Assembly (NCBI RefSeq): GCF_000159695.1
Contig: NZ_CM000955.1
Coordinates: 451,001 to 515,000 of the forward strand
Direction: 5' to 3'
DNA: 64,000 nucleotides
Origin: Finegoldia magna ATCC 53516
GTDB taxonomy: Bacteria; Bacillota; Clostridia; Tissierellales; Peptoniphilaceae
Shown: positions 1 to 8,308 of the stretch, piece after piece
How positions within the stretch are numbered: position 1 is the first letter of the stretch
How the letters are laid out: each line of letters opens with the position of its first letter
Program-made: the position numbers and the translations under genes
Notes under the pieces: generated by a model
The model's database searches: none
The model's input: the letters and a program-made list of their open reading frames with translations, nothing else
What the model was told of the DNA's origin: nothing

Positions 1-222
1 TGTTTTTTCAGTGAACTTGTCAAATAATTTTACGTATTTGTCGCTTGTAGCAACAACGTTCAAAGTTTTACCTTCAAACTTTTTAGCGTCGTCTACTTTT
101 TCTTCAGTTTTTGTAGATTCTTTTGATGTTGTTTCTTTTGAATTATCTTTTGATTGACAAGCAGTCAACGCAAAAATTAACATTAAAGAAAGACTTAACA
201 TCTTTAAAAATTTGTTTTTCAT
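1..222 (-). CDS. Solute-binding lipoprotein, N-terminal part only
   Basis: This is the first 74 codons of a gene that runs off the left edge on the minus strand. It starts with a lipoprotein signal: KNK, a hydrophobic stretch, then a lipobox ending LTAC, which predicts lipidation at Cys22. A Ser/Thr/Lys/Glu-rich linker follows. The mature part then begins KTLNVVATSDKYVKLFDKF, which resembles the first strand and helix of periplasmic-type binding proteins for ABC importers. An AGGGA ribosome site lies just upstream of the ATG at 222. The substrate cannot be told from this fragment, although metal- or iron-type binding proteins often begin in this style. Confidence 0.7.
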   Translation of the reverse strand, partial: MKNKFLKMLSLSLMLIFALTACQSKDNSKETTSKESTKTEEKVDDAKKFEGKTLNVVATSDKYVKLFDKFTEKT

Positions 223-292
223 AATCCCTCCATATTTTTTAATTATATCATTAGATAGTATATATTATTTTGAAATATTTTACAAATACACA

Positions 293-319
293 AAATGACT
301 CCAATTTTTGGAGTCATTT
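293..319 (-). terminator. Hairpin after the lipoprotein gene
   Basis: A perfect 10-bp stem (293-302 with 310-319) with a 7-base loop lies just past the stop of the 328-1050 gene. The T-run is weak, so termination may be partial. Confidence 0.55.
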
Positions 320-327
320 CGTGTAAA

Positions 328-1050
328 TTATTTCTCAATATATGATTTTATAAAGTAATTTCCGTCCTTATTTTCAAGTGTAAGAGTCGCATAGTTGTTT
401 TTTAATACCAAATCATTTCCCTTAATTTCTCCTTCATTTGGATAAAAAGTGCCTATCGCAACATCGCTTACAAATGTATAATAAGCGTTGTTTTCTTTCA
501 AATACAAGCATTTTTCTTTGTTTTTAACATCGTCTGAAACAATTCCTGCGTATTTTTCCAACGTAGCATCTACAAGATTCTTGTCGATTTCTACAAGTGG
601 CATATTTTTGCTTGAAAATTCAAATTCTGAAAAACTATCTAGTTTTTTCAATTTTTCTATTATAGCTTTATGCTCATCTGAATTTTCTTCATAATTTTTC
701 GATGGAAAATATTTGATAAAACCATCCAAATCTATTTCTTTTGGATCGTTGTAACTTCCTGCCTTGAAGAAATTCGAAGTTATGTTTTTAATTTCATCAA
801 ATTCTGATCCAGGCCTTTTCTCCACAAAAACTTTTTTAATTTGATTTACCTCGTCATCTGTAAGCTTTCTATCTTTTCCTGATTTTATTCCTTTAAAAGC
901 TTCTTCAAAGTAATTTCCAACCCATTTTTGTTGTTCTTCAGTTAGTTTTATTTCTTCTTTTTCAGCATTATTTTTACTACAAGATGCTAGAAAAATTATC
1001 GCAAATAATAAAACAACCGAAAATTTTAAAAATTTATGTAATCTTTTCAT
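328..1050 (-). CDS. Putative lipoprotein of unknown function
   Basis: This is a 240-residue protein. I place the start at 1050 because AAAGGGGGAG sits just upstream; an open extension to 1101 has no comparable site. The N-terminus is a lipoprotein signal (KRLHKFLKF, hydrophobic core, lipobox FLASC), so the mature protein should be anchored outside the membrane. The rest is charged and soluble-looking, rich in Lys/Glu, with no catalytic motif I recognise. It is a single gene between hairpins and follows the surface phosphoesterase operon on the same strand. Function is unknown. Confidence 0.75.
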   Translation of the reverse strand: MKRLHKFLKFSVVLLFAIIFLASCSKNNAEKEEIKLTEEQQKWVGNYFEEAFKGIKSGKDRKLTDDEVNQIKKVFVEKRPGSEFDEIKNITSNFFKAGSYNDPKEIDLDGFIKYFPSKNYEENSDEHKAIIEKLKKLDSFSEFEFSSKNMPLVEIDKNLVDATLEKYAGIVSDDVKNKEKCLYLKENNAYYTFVSDVAIGTFYPNEGEIKGNDLVLKNNYATLTLENKDGNYFIKSYIEK

Positions 1051-1110
1051 ACATACTCCCCCTTTATTTGGTTTATTTATACCCTGATTTTTAAAATTCA
1101 TAACAAAAAT

Positions 1111-1140
1111 ATCCCCTCAATATAAATTGAGAGGATACCT
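1111..1140 (-). terminator. Terminator of the YibE/F-phosphoesterase operon
   Basis: An inverted repeat (CCCCTCAAT with ATTGAGAGG, one mismatch) lies about 20 bases past the stop of the phosphoesterase gene. Confidence 0.55.
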
Positions 1141-1161
1141 AAAATTTAGAAGTTTATGGGA

Positions 1162-3501
1162 TTACTTTATGATACTTGTTAATTGAGTAATTACATCTTC
1201 AGATACTGATTTTTCTCCACCAATTACATAAGATTTGTTGAATTTAGTATCTTTGATGAATTGTTCTGCGTTTTGTCCTAATTTGTCTTTGTTAGTAAGA
1301 AGGATTGCGCCTTTTTGTTTTGCTGAGAATGGTGCTGCAACTAATGCATCTGCAAAGTTTTCTCCACTTGCTACTACGACAACTTCTTTTGCTCCAGAAT
1401 ATTTTGCAAGAAGAATACTTGTTTCGTATCTGTCAGCTCCGCCAATTCTGTTAACTGTAGCATTGGAGATTTTTTTGATGTTGGCTTTTGTGCTTTCAGA
1501 TACTGATTTTTCACGACCAGCTATATTTATTAATGATGCTTTTGATGATTTGATAACATCTTCAACTGATTTGTCGATAGCGTTAACTCTTACTAAAAGT
1601 ATTGGAGCTTTGTCTTTTTCTGCTGCGTTGTTAAGTGATAATGCATCGGCATAATTTTCACCACTTGCGATTTCTAATGTTGTTGTCTTATCGTCGATAA
1701 GTTTAGCTGCGATTTGTGCACTTGTTTTGTATCTGTCAGCTCCAGAAAGTCTGTCAACTTTGAAATTTCTCTTTTCTAATTCTTTTTTCAATCCTTCATC
1801 TACAGATTTTTCTCCACCGATAATAGTGATTTCTTTTGCTTTTAATCTAGCAATTTCACTCATTACTTCTTTACTAATTGAGTTAGAAGATACATACAAC
1901 AAGGATGCGTTGTTTGCTTTTGCAAATGGAGCAGCCGTCAAAACGTCAGAATAATTATCTTGGTTAGCTAATACGACTTTGTTAGTTCCTTCTTTGAACA
2001 TTTTCTTAGAAACTTCGATAGCTGTTTGTACTCTGTTTTCTCCAGAAATTCTTTGAACATTTTCATTTGTAGTGTTCGCAGTTGATTTTTCGATCTCAAC
2101 TTGATCAACAACTTTTAATGAATCTGTTTCATATGTTGTGGCTACAATTGATTTGTCAGTCACTTTAACTTCTGTGAAGTTTGGTTTGTAATGTTGGTCT
2201 CTAACTGCCATGTAGTCTTTGAATTCTACTAAATCATAGTGTTTTGAACCTGATGCAGAGTTTGCAGTTAAATATAATTGTCCTTTTGGGTTTACATATT
2301 TTGATGGAACTTTACCTTCTTCTTTTGATTTGTCAGTAAAGTTTCTTTCGCTTTCAATAGCTACTCCGCCATTCATCATTCTACTTCTTGTGTAAACGTG
2401 GTCGTGACCAGATACTATTAAATCAATACCGTATTGTTTCATCAATGCTGGATATTCCGCTCTTCTCTTGATGATATCGTCGTCATTCGCATGAGTCGCT
2501 GCAGAATAAATAGCGTGGTGGAAACCAACTACTTTCCATTTGATGTTTTGATTTTTTGTCATTTCAATTGCTTTTTCAATTGTAGCTTTGTGTTCAGCAG
2601 TATTCATGTTGTTAGAATTTAATTGAATGAATAACGTATTATTGTACACGAAATAATAGTTGGAACCTGCTTCTGTTTTTCCTTCAGCTTGAAGGTTAGG
2701 AAGTGCAAAGTGTTGTGAATAAGAATTTGCTTGTGAATCGTGGTTACCAATTAACGTTGCAAATGTAATTCCTTTTGCGTTTTCTCTTTCAATATATCCA
2801 CTGTATTCTAATTCTGATTTAGATGTATATTCGTTGACTTGGTCTCCCAAACTGTACAAGAAACTCATTTGTGGAACTTGTTTTTTGATAGTTCCCAATG
2901 CTTTTTCCCATTTGTCTCTGTCTGCGTAGAATTTACCGGCACCAATTTGAGGGTCCCCTGCTAATACAAATGTAAAGCCTCCTTTTGGTTGAGTTGTAAA
3001 TTCGAATACTTGAGATTTTTTGCCATTACCATTGTAAACTCTGTACATGTATTTAGTGTTTGGTTTCAAGTTTTTGATATTTACTTGAGAGTTTGACATA
3101 TCTTTAAGTTCATACAAATCTTTTAAAGCTTGATCTTTCTTATCTTTTTCGATTTTTACTTTTGCGTTTGATTTGTCATTGATATCAAATGTTGTGTTCT
3201 TGTCAGAAGTTACAGCTTTGATTTTCGTTGCATTTGAAAAATCTTTTTGATCATTTGCTTCTACTATTTCCAAATAACCTTGTTCTTTGCTCTTGCTGTA
3301 CCAAGTGAAGTTTCTTTCACTTTGGTCTTTACCTATAGTCAAGATTGGAAATCTTATTTGAGATTCTTCTTGAGTTTGTGTTGCTGTTGTGCTAACATCA
3401 TTTTTTACATTAGTTTCAGCAAATGTAGTTGTGTATGTAGCTGTTGTAGCTATAGAAAATACCATACCCAGTGCTAATAACGCTTTTGCCGTTTTGTTCA
3501 T
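1162..3501 (-). CDS. Secreted metallophosphoesterase with three CWB2 cell-wall repeats
   Basis: This is a 779-residue secreted protein. A signal peptide (about 1-29) is followed by a fibronectin/purple-acid-phosphatase-like N-domain (about 50-170). A calcineurin-type metallophosphoesterase core follows, with metal ligands visible in order: AGDPQ (Asp183), SLGDQ (Asp220), GNHDS (Asn253/His254), GFHHA and SGHDHVYTR. From about residue 484 there are three CWB2 repeats, each opening with an [IL][SG]G.[ND]R motif. CWB2 domains attach proteins non-covalently to the cell wall in clostridia and relatives. The likely role is phosphate release from a phosphoester at the cell surface; the substrate is unknown. 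The ATG overlaps the stop of the upstream YibE/F gene by one base (TAATG), and its ribosome site GGGGGA lies inside that gene, suggesting coupled translation. Confidence 0.9.
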   Translation of the reverse strand: MNKTAKALLALGMVFSIATTATYTTTFAETNVKNDVSTTATQTQEESQIRFPILTIGKDQSERNFTWYSKSKEQGYLEIVEANDQKDFSNATKIKAVTSDKNTTFDINDKSNAKVKIEKDKKDQALKDLYELKDMSNSQVNIKNLKPNTKYMYRVYNGNGKKSQVFEFTTQPKGGFTFVLAGDPQIGAGKFYADRDKWEKALGTIKKQVPQMSFLYSLGDQVNEYTSKSELEYSGYIERENAKGITFATLIGNHDSQANSYSQHFALPNLQAEGKTEAGSNYYFVYNNTLFIQLNSNNMNTAEHKATIEKAIEMTKNQNIKWKVVGFHHAIYSAATHANDDDIIKRRAEYPALMKQYGIDLIVSGHDHVYTRSRMMNGGVAIESERNFTDKSKEEGKVPSKYVNPKGQLYLTANSASGSKHYDLVEFKDYMAVRDQHYKPNFTEVKVTDKSIVATTYETDSLKVVDQVEIEKSTANTTNENVQRISGENRVQTAIEVSKKMFKEGTNKVVLANQDNYSDVLTAAPFAKANNASLLYVSSNSISKEVMSEIARLKAKEITIIGGEKSVDEGLKKELEKRNFKVDRLSGADRYKTSAQIAAKLIDDKTTTLEIASGENYADALSLNNAAEKDKAPILLVRVNAIDKSVEDVIKSSKASLINIAGREKSVSESTKANIKKISNATVNRIGGADRYETSILLAKYSGAKEVVVVASGENFADALVAAPFSAKQKGAILLTNKDKLGQNAEQFIKDTKFNKSYVIGGEKSVSEDVITQLTSIIK

Positions 3502-4616
3502 TAATTTTCCCCCTTAAGATTATATATAATTGATGAGAATAATGATGTCACTGGCACCATTATAATCACAACGACCGTACCTATCAGCCCTTTTGTGATT
3601 TCTACTGAAAAGAAATCAGAATTTACAAGCTGATTAAAACTTACTCCATGCGATATCAAAACCATAATCGTCACTAGAGAAGACCCTATAAATGCAAACA
3701 CCAAAGTGTTTACCATTGTTCCAATAATATCTTTACCTATATTCATTCCGCTTTGAAAAAGCTTCCTGCTATCCAAATCTGTATTTAATGATTTAATTTC
3801 TTTCAAAGAAGATGAAATCGACACACTAACATCCATTGAAGCACCAAGAGATGCTATGGAAACTGCAGAGAATAATAAGTTCTCAATCCTAAGTCCCCAT
3901 GTTTTTCCTACCAAAATCAAAGTTTCTACATTTTCCATATTGTGTCCAGAAACATACAAAACTTTTCCAATGATTTTGACCATAATTGCCGCTATCAAAA
4001 ATGAAGTTCCTATCGATATCATATTTACCAAAGTCATTTTACTGTATCCATACAACACCACTAGAGAATAGACTGCACACAAAATTACCGTTATAATCGT
4101 AACCAAAATATTATTGTATCCATTCATCAAAAGCGCCACATCAAAAAATAAAATTATATAAATACTTACAAATAAAGCTATCGCACTTTTGAAGCCTTTT
4201 ATCCCAGCAATCACAGCCAAAAATATTACAAATAATGCTATAATCACAAAAATTCTTATACTTCTATCGTAGTTGTACACGGAATAGTAATAATCATCAG
4301 TTGAACCTGAATTTTGATTTTGAATTAGAATAACATTACTTCCTTTGTGAACTTTAATGCTGTGTGTGTTCACAAGTTCGTTATCCAACTCCACAACTTT
4401 TCCAGTTTTTAAAATCTTAGCTTTAATCTTCTGAACGCCGACAGGTTTAGAATTGTCCGGATAATCTAGCGATTCATCCACAACTTCCACAACCTTCGCC
4501 CTCAGATATTCCACACCCTTGTAACTAATCAAGCTTTCATTTACATCTAGCTTTCTATTCAAAAAGAAAATTCCAATCAATAGCAAGATTAAAATTACAT
4601 TAACAATTTTCTTCAA
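3501..4616 (-). CDS. YibE/F family membrane protein (second copy)
   Basis: This is a 371-residue polytopic membrane protein of the YibE/F family, which has no firmly known function. It has an N-terminal membrane anchor, an extracytoplasmic stretch of about 100 residues containing the PVGVQKIKAKI motif, then about seven membrane segments with the conserved LGASMDVSVSISS and GTMVNTLVFAFIGSSL motifs. It is closely similar along its length to the adjacent copy at 4719-5858, so the pair is a tandem duplication. Its stop overlaps the start of the wall-bound phosphoesterase gene. Some family members have been proposed to be transporters, but nothing here proves that. Confidence 0.88.
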   Translation of the reverse strand: MKKIVNVILILLLIGIFFLNRKLDVNESLISYKGVEYLRAKVVEVVDESLDYPDNSKPVGVQKIKAKILKTGKVVELDNELVNTHSIKVHKGSNVILIQNQNSGSTDDYYYSVYNYDRSIRIFVIIALFVIFLAVIAGIKGFKSAIALFVSIYIILFFDVALLMNGYNNILVTIITVILCAVYSLVVLYGYSKMTLVNMISIGTSFLIAAIMVKIIGKVLYVSGHNMENVETLILVGKTWGLRIENLLFSAVSIASLGASMDVSVSISSSLKEIKSLNTDLDSRKLFQSGMNIGKDIIGTMVNTLVFAFIGSSLVTIMVLISHGVSFNQLVNSDFFSVEITKGLIGTVVVIIMVPVTSLFSSIIYNLKGEN

Positions 4617-4711
4617 TATTTCATCACCAAATACATTGTACGATTAAAATATTAAATTTATGTTTTTCAAAGTTAATAAAATGTAAAAATTTGTTAAAAA
4701 AACATTAAAAA

Positions 4712-4733
4712 AAGCATATCATTTGATATGCTT
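4712..4733 (-). terminator. Terminator between the two YibE/F genes
   Basis: A 9-bp perfect stem (AAGCATATC with GATATGCTT) is followed on the minus strand by a long T-run. It overlaps the last codons of the upstream YibE/F gene. Transcription of the second copy therefore probably depends on read-through or on its own promoter in 4617-4711. Confidence 0.7.
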
Positions 4734-5858
4734 ATAAAAACTATTCTCATTGTATATTTTCGATGCAATAAAAGAAGTCACTGGAACCATTATAATCACA
4801 ACGCTTATTCCAATTAACGCTTTCGTAATTTCCACCGCAAAAAAATCAGAACTCACAACTCTATTAAAAGTATTTGTTCCGTGCAATATAAAAATCATTA
4901 TGCTCACAAGTGATGATCCAATAAATGCAAATACTAATGTGTTGACCATTGTTCCAATAATATCTCGACCAATACTCATCCCACTTTTAAATAATTTTTT
5001 ACTCGATACATCTTTATTTAACGACTGAATTTCTCTTAATGCAGAAGCTATCGATACACTTACATCCATTGACGCTCCCAAAGCTGAAATAGCAACAGTG
5101 GAAAACAGTAAATTTTCGATATTTAATTTCCATACCTTTCCTATCACAAGTATCAATTCCCCGACATTTTCCAGATTATACCCCGAAATATTAAGTCCGA
5201 TACTCATTAGCTTAACCAAAATACTCACAAATACAAATGATACCGAAACAGAAATCATATTGATTAAACTCATTTTAGAATAACCATATAAAATCAAAGT
5301 GGAATATATTGTGCACAAAATCACAGTTAAAATTGTAATCACAATATTATTAAATCCATTCATGATAAGCGAAATATCAAAAAACAAAATTATGTATATA
5401 CTAATCACAAGAGCAATCGTGCTTTTTATTCCTCTACTTCCTGCAACAAGTGCTATGAAAATTATAAATATCCCTATCCATAAGATTGTACTAAAACTTC
5501 TATCGTAATTATACATCCTGTAAAAAGTTTCAGAATTGTGATGAGGATTTCTACTTTTCGCCAGAATCACCTTGTCGTTCTTTTTTACTAAAACACTATG
5601 CGATGCTTCTAGTTTGTTCTCCACATCCACAATTTCTCCAGTTTTTCTAATTTTCGCTTTGATGTTTTGTATTCCTACAGGTTTTGAATTATAAGGATAA
5701 TCCAGCGTTTCATCTACAATATCTACTACAGTAGCTTTTACATAATCAAGTTCAATTCCATCATAGCTTACCAAATGGTCATTATTTCCCCATTTTAAAT
5801 TTATTATAAAAATCAGGGCCAAAATCAATCCCAAAAATATATTACAAATTTTTTTCAA
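4719..5858 (-). CDS. YibE/F family membrane protein (first copy)
   Basis: This 379-residue paralogue of the 3501-4616 gene has the same layout: an N-terminal membrane anchor, an outside domain with PVGIQNIKAKI, then a multi-span membrane region with GASMDVSVSIASALREI and IGTMVNTLVFAFIGSSLV. The two proteins align almost end to end, including the shared YNYDRS turn before the second membrane segment. Function is unknown in the family. It is first in a minus-strand run leading through the second copy to the surface phosphoesterase, though an internal terminator separates the two copies. Confidence 0.88.
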   Translation of the reverse strand: MKKICNIFLGLILALIFIINLKWGNNDHLVSYDGIELDYVKATVVDIVDETLDYPYNSKPVGIQNIKAKIRKTGEIVDVENKLEASHSVLVKKNDKVILAKSRNPHHNSETFYRMYNYDRSFSTILWIGIFIIFIALVAGSRGIKSTIALVISIYIILFFDISLIMNGFNNIVITILTVILCTIYSTLILYGYSKMSLINMISVSVSFVFVSILVKLMSIGLNISGYNLENVGELILVIGKVWKLNIENLLFSTVAISALGASMDVSVSIASALREIQSLNKDVSSKKLFKSGMSIGRDIIGTMVNTLVFAFIGSSLVSIMIFILHGTNTFNRVVSSDFFAVEITKALIGISVVIIMVPVTSFIASKIYNENSFYKHIK

Positions 5859-5922
5859 TTATTCACCAACTCCATCTATATATAATACTATAATTTTTTT
5901 AGTTTGATAATTGGTTTTAATA

Positions 5923-5956
5923 AAAAAGTTCCTCGGCAATCGCCAAAGAACTTTTT
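5923..5956 (-). terminator. Terminator after the hydrogenase remnant
   Basis: The stem AAAAAGTTC with GAACTTTTT encloses a smaller GGC/GCC hairpin. It lies 15 bases past the stop of the hydrogenase fragment, so the fragment has kept its original terminator. Confidence 0.7.
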
Positions 5957-5970
5957 CAAAAATTATTCAA

Positions 5971-6474
5971 TTAATATTTTGCTCTTGAAGAATATTCAGT
6001 GTGAAGCAAATGATGTGCTTTTTCTGAACCAGGAGCATCCAAATACTCATTGTAAATCTTTTTGATAGATTTATTTTCGTATGATCTTCTGATTGGTTTG
6101 TCCCTGTCTTCTTTATGAATAGCATTCATTCTCTTTTCTAATTTCGAAACATTCCCTCTAAGAAGTGGTTGTCCAGCTCCACCGATACATCCACCAGGGC
6201 ACGCCATGATTTCTATAATATCGTAGTGAGCTTTTCCATCTCTGATGCTTTCCAAAAGCCTTCTAGCATTTGCGAGTCCACTTGCAACAGCAACTTTAAC
6301 TTCTTTTCCTAAAATTTCTATTCTGGATTCTTTGATGCCTCTCATTTCTTTAAGTTCTTCGAACTCTAATTGTTTAAGGTCATCACCAGTTAACATATTG
6401 TAAGCAGTTCTTACAGCAGCTTCTAATACAACACCACTTGATCCGAAAATCAATAAAATATTAGACAGAATCAC
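5971..6474 (-). pseudogene. [FeFe]-hydrogenase, C-terminal remnant
   Basis: This 167-codon frame encodes only the C-terminal part of an iron-only hydrogenase large subunit. It retains the third H-cluster motif (MACPGGCIGGAGQP) and the C-terminal small-subunit-like domain (SYENKSIKKIYNEYLDAPG and the HHLLHT segment). The ferredoxin-like N-domain and the first two H-cluster cysteine motifs (TSCCP and MPC..K types) are missing. A complete protein is usually 450-600 residues. The homology starts abruptly at GSSGVVLEAAVRTAY, and just upstream sits the terminator of the neighbouring ABC gene, so the 5' part has been deleted. I see no ribosome site at 6474. It cannot form an H-cluster alone. Confidence 0.85.
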
Positions 6475-6480
6475 ATATTA

Positions 6481-6512
6481 AAAACGAGCTAAATTTGAAT
6501 CAGCTCGTTTTT
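6481..6512 (-). terminator. Terminator of ABC half-exporter
   Basis: The stem AAAACGAGCT with AGCTCGTTTT and a T-run directly follow the stop codon of the 6511-8085 gene. Confidence 0.8.
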
Positions 6513-8085
6513 ATTTTACATGCATTGTTTTGTTGCAATATTTTTGTACTTTTTTATCGTGGCTAATAATGAACACGATTTTATTGTCGATATCTTTAAT
6601 AAAATTCGAGAAGAAATCTTCCTGTGATTCTGAATCCAAGTTGCTAGTTATTTCGTCAAAAATATAAACATCAGCATCTCTCATAAGACTTCTAACGATG
6701 GATACTCTTTGTTTTTCTCCTCCAGACAAGTTTTCTCCATTTGCCAAAATTTCCGAATCCAGGTTTTTATTCTTCAATACAGGCTTCAAAACATCCATTG
6801 ACAATATTTTTTCATCGATAGATTTGTCTTTGACTGTATCCACCAAAATATTTTCCCTCAGACTTGCAGGAATGATAAGTGGATTTTGTGGAACGTATGC
6901 GACTTTTTCTCTTAATTCATCCAAAGATAATGAATTGACTGACTTTTCGTTAATAGATATTCCATCAACATCTCTAATATTCAACAACGAGCGTAGAAGT
7001 GTACTTTTACCAGCGCCACTTTTTGCGTCTATGTATACGATATCTGAAGGATAAAATTCTTCATTAATTTCAAATTTGAACTCAGTATCCAAAATATTCA
7101 CAACTGGATTTTCAAATTTAACTTTGCTTATTGTATTTTCAATTGCAACGCCATTTTTGTTTTCCAAATTATCTAAAATATTTTCCTTATAAAATCCAGA
7201 ATCCACCTTCAAATTCGTTAAGTCGATATTTACTCCATTTAATGAATACAATGAGTCGAAGAATACATTGATTACCAAAGTAAACACCACAATTGAGTAT
7301 AACTTAGCATTTCCAATCGTAACATTATAACTTATCCATATCAACAAAGCGTTTTGCACAAGCTCGTTAAACATTCTAATACTACTACTTGCTGCACCTG
7401 CGAATTGATTAACGCTTTTGTGTGCTTCAAAAATTTCCACGATTTTCTTGTTGATAAGATTATCAAAACCATCAAACTTGGAGTATTGTTTCAAAAAATC
7501 TGGATTACTGTAAATATTATTAAAATCTTGGTAGTTTTTGGAAGTAATTGCAGATAGTGATACGCATTTTTCAGATAGTTTTTTATTGATTAATTTAAAT
7601 CCGAAAAATGTAAATGGTATTATCGCTAATAAAATCAAACCATAATAAATATTTTGAATAGAAACAAAAATCAAAGCTCCAATAATTATCAAAATCGAAC
7701 TAACCATTGTGTTTACATCGTCAATCAAAAAACTGTAAATAGAATTAGTCAACTTAGAAATCTTCGTAATCAGTGAATTGTTTCCCAAATTAATCATAGT
7801 GTCGTATTTCACATGAAATAAATCCTGCATAAAATTATCTAAGTTTTCTGAATTCACATTCACCGCTACTTTTTCTTTTAACAAAATCAGCCCTATTTGA
7901 ATAAAATAATTTAACACCATTATCCCAAACAATAAGTACAAATCACTTCTTTGAATGTTGGTAATATCTCTGAAGATCTTGTTACTTAAAAACGGTACGG
8001 ACAGCGTCGCCACAACCATAATTAAACTCATAATCAAAGATACTGCCATAAACTTGATGTTCTTTTTAAGAATTACTTTTATCAT
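6511..8085 (-). CDS. ABC half-exporter (membrane domain fused to ATPase)
   Basis: This 524-residue protein has an N-terminal membrane domain of about six helices (1-300) and a C-terminal ATPase. Visible ATPase motifs are Walker A AKSGAGKST, Q-loop YVPQNPL, signature LSGGEKQR, Walker B DVYIFDEITSNLD and the switch histidine in ISHD. The architecture is that of multidrug, peptide or lantibiotic exporters that work as dimers. No partner gene is adjacent, so it may homodimerise or pair with one of the other half-exporters in this window. A good ribosome site (GGAGAGAGGGA) precedes the ATG at 8085. The substrate cannot be inferred. Confidence 0.88.
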   Translation of the reverse strand: MIKVILKKNIKFMAVSLIMSLIMVVATLSVPFLSNKIFRDITNIQRSDLYLLFGIMVLNYFIQIGLILLKEKVAVNVNSENLDNFMQDLFHVKYDTMINLGNNSLITKISKLTNSIYSFLIDDVNTMVSSILIIIGALIFVSIQNIYYGLILLAIIPFTFFGFKLINKKLSEKCVSLSAITSKNYQDFNNIYSNPDFLKQYSKFDGFDNLINKKIVEIFEAHKSVNQFAGAASSSIRMFNELVQNALLIWISYNVTIGNAKLYSIVVFTLVINVFFDSLYSLNGVNIDLTNLKVDSGFYKENILDNLENKNGVAIENTISKVKFENPVVNILDTEFKFEINEEFYPSDIVYIDAKSGAGKSTLLRSLLNIRDVDGISINEKSVNSLSLDELREKVAYVPQNPLIIPASLRENILVDTVKDKSIDEKILSMDVLKPVLKNKNLDSEILANGENLSGGEKQRVSIVRSLMRDADVYIFDEITSNLDSESQEDFFSNFIKDIDNKIVFIISHDKKVQKYCNKTMHVK

Positions 8086-8257
8086 AATTCCCTCTCTCCT
8101 TCAATTTTATAATTCTTACCCAAAGCTACAATCAATTCTATTAATTAGAAAACGCTTTACTATTATTATACTCTTCAAAAACAAATAAACAATAGTTATA
8201 AGCTTCTCGTTATATTTTCGGCATTTTTTACTCAAATTTTATCGAAATTTAAAAAGA

Positions 8258-8286
8258 TTAACTTAAATCTCATAAAATGATATAAT
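8258..8286 (+). promoter_or_regulatory. Sigma-A-type promoter of the threonine-synthase-like gene
   Basis: TTAACT (8258-8263) and TATAAT (8281-8286) are separated by 17 bases and stand 23 bases before the start codon, with AGGAGG in between. Confidence 0.55.
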
Positions 8287-8308
8287 TAGAATAATATTAG
8301 GAGGAAAT

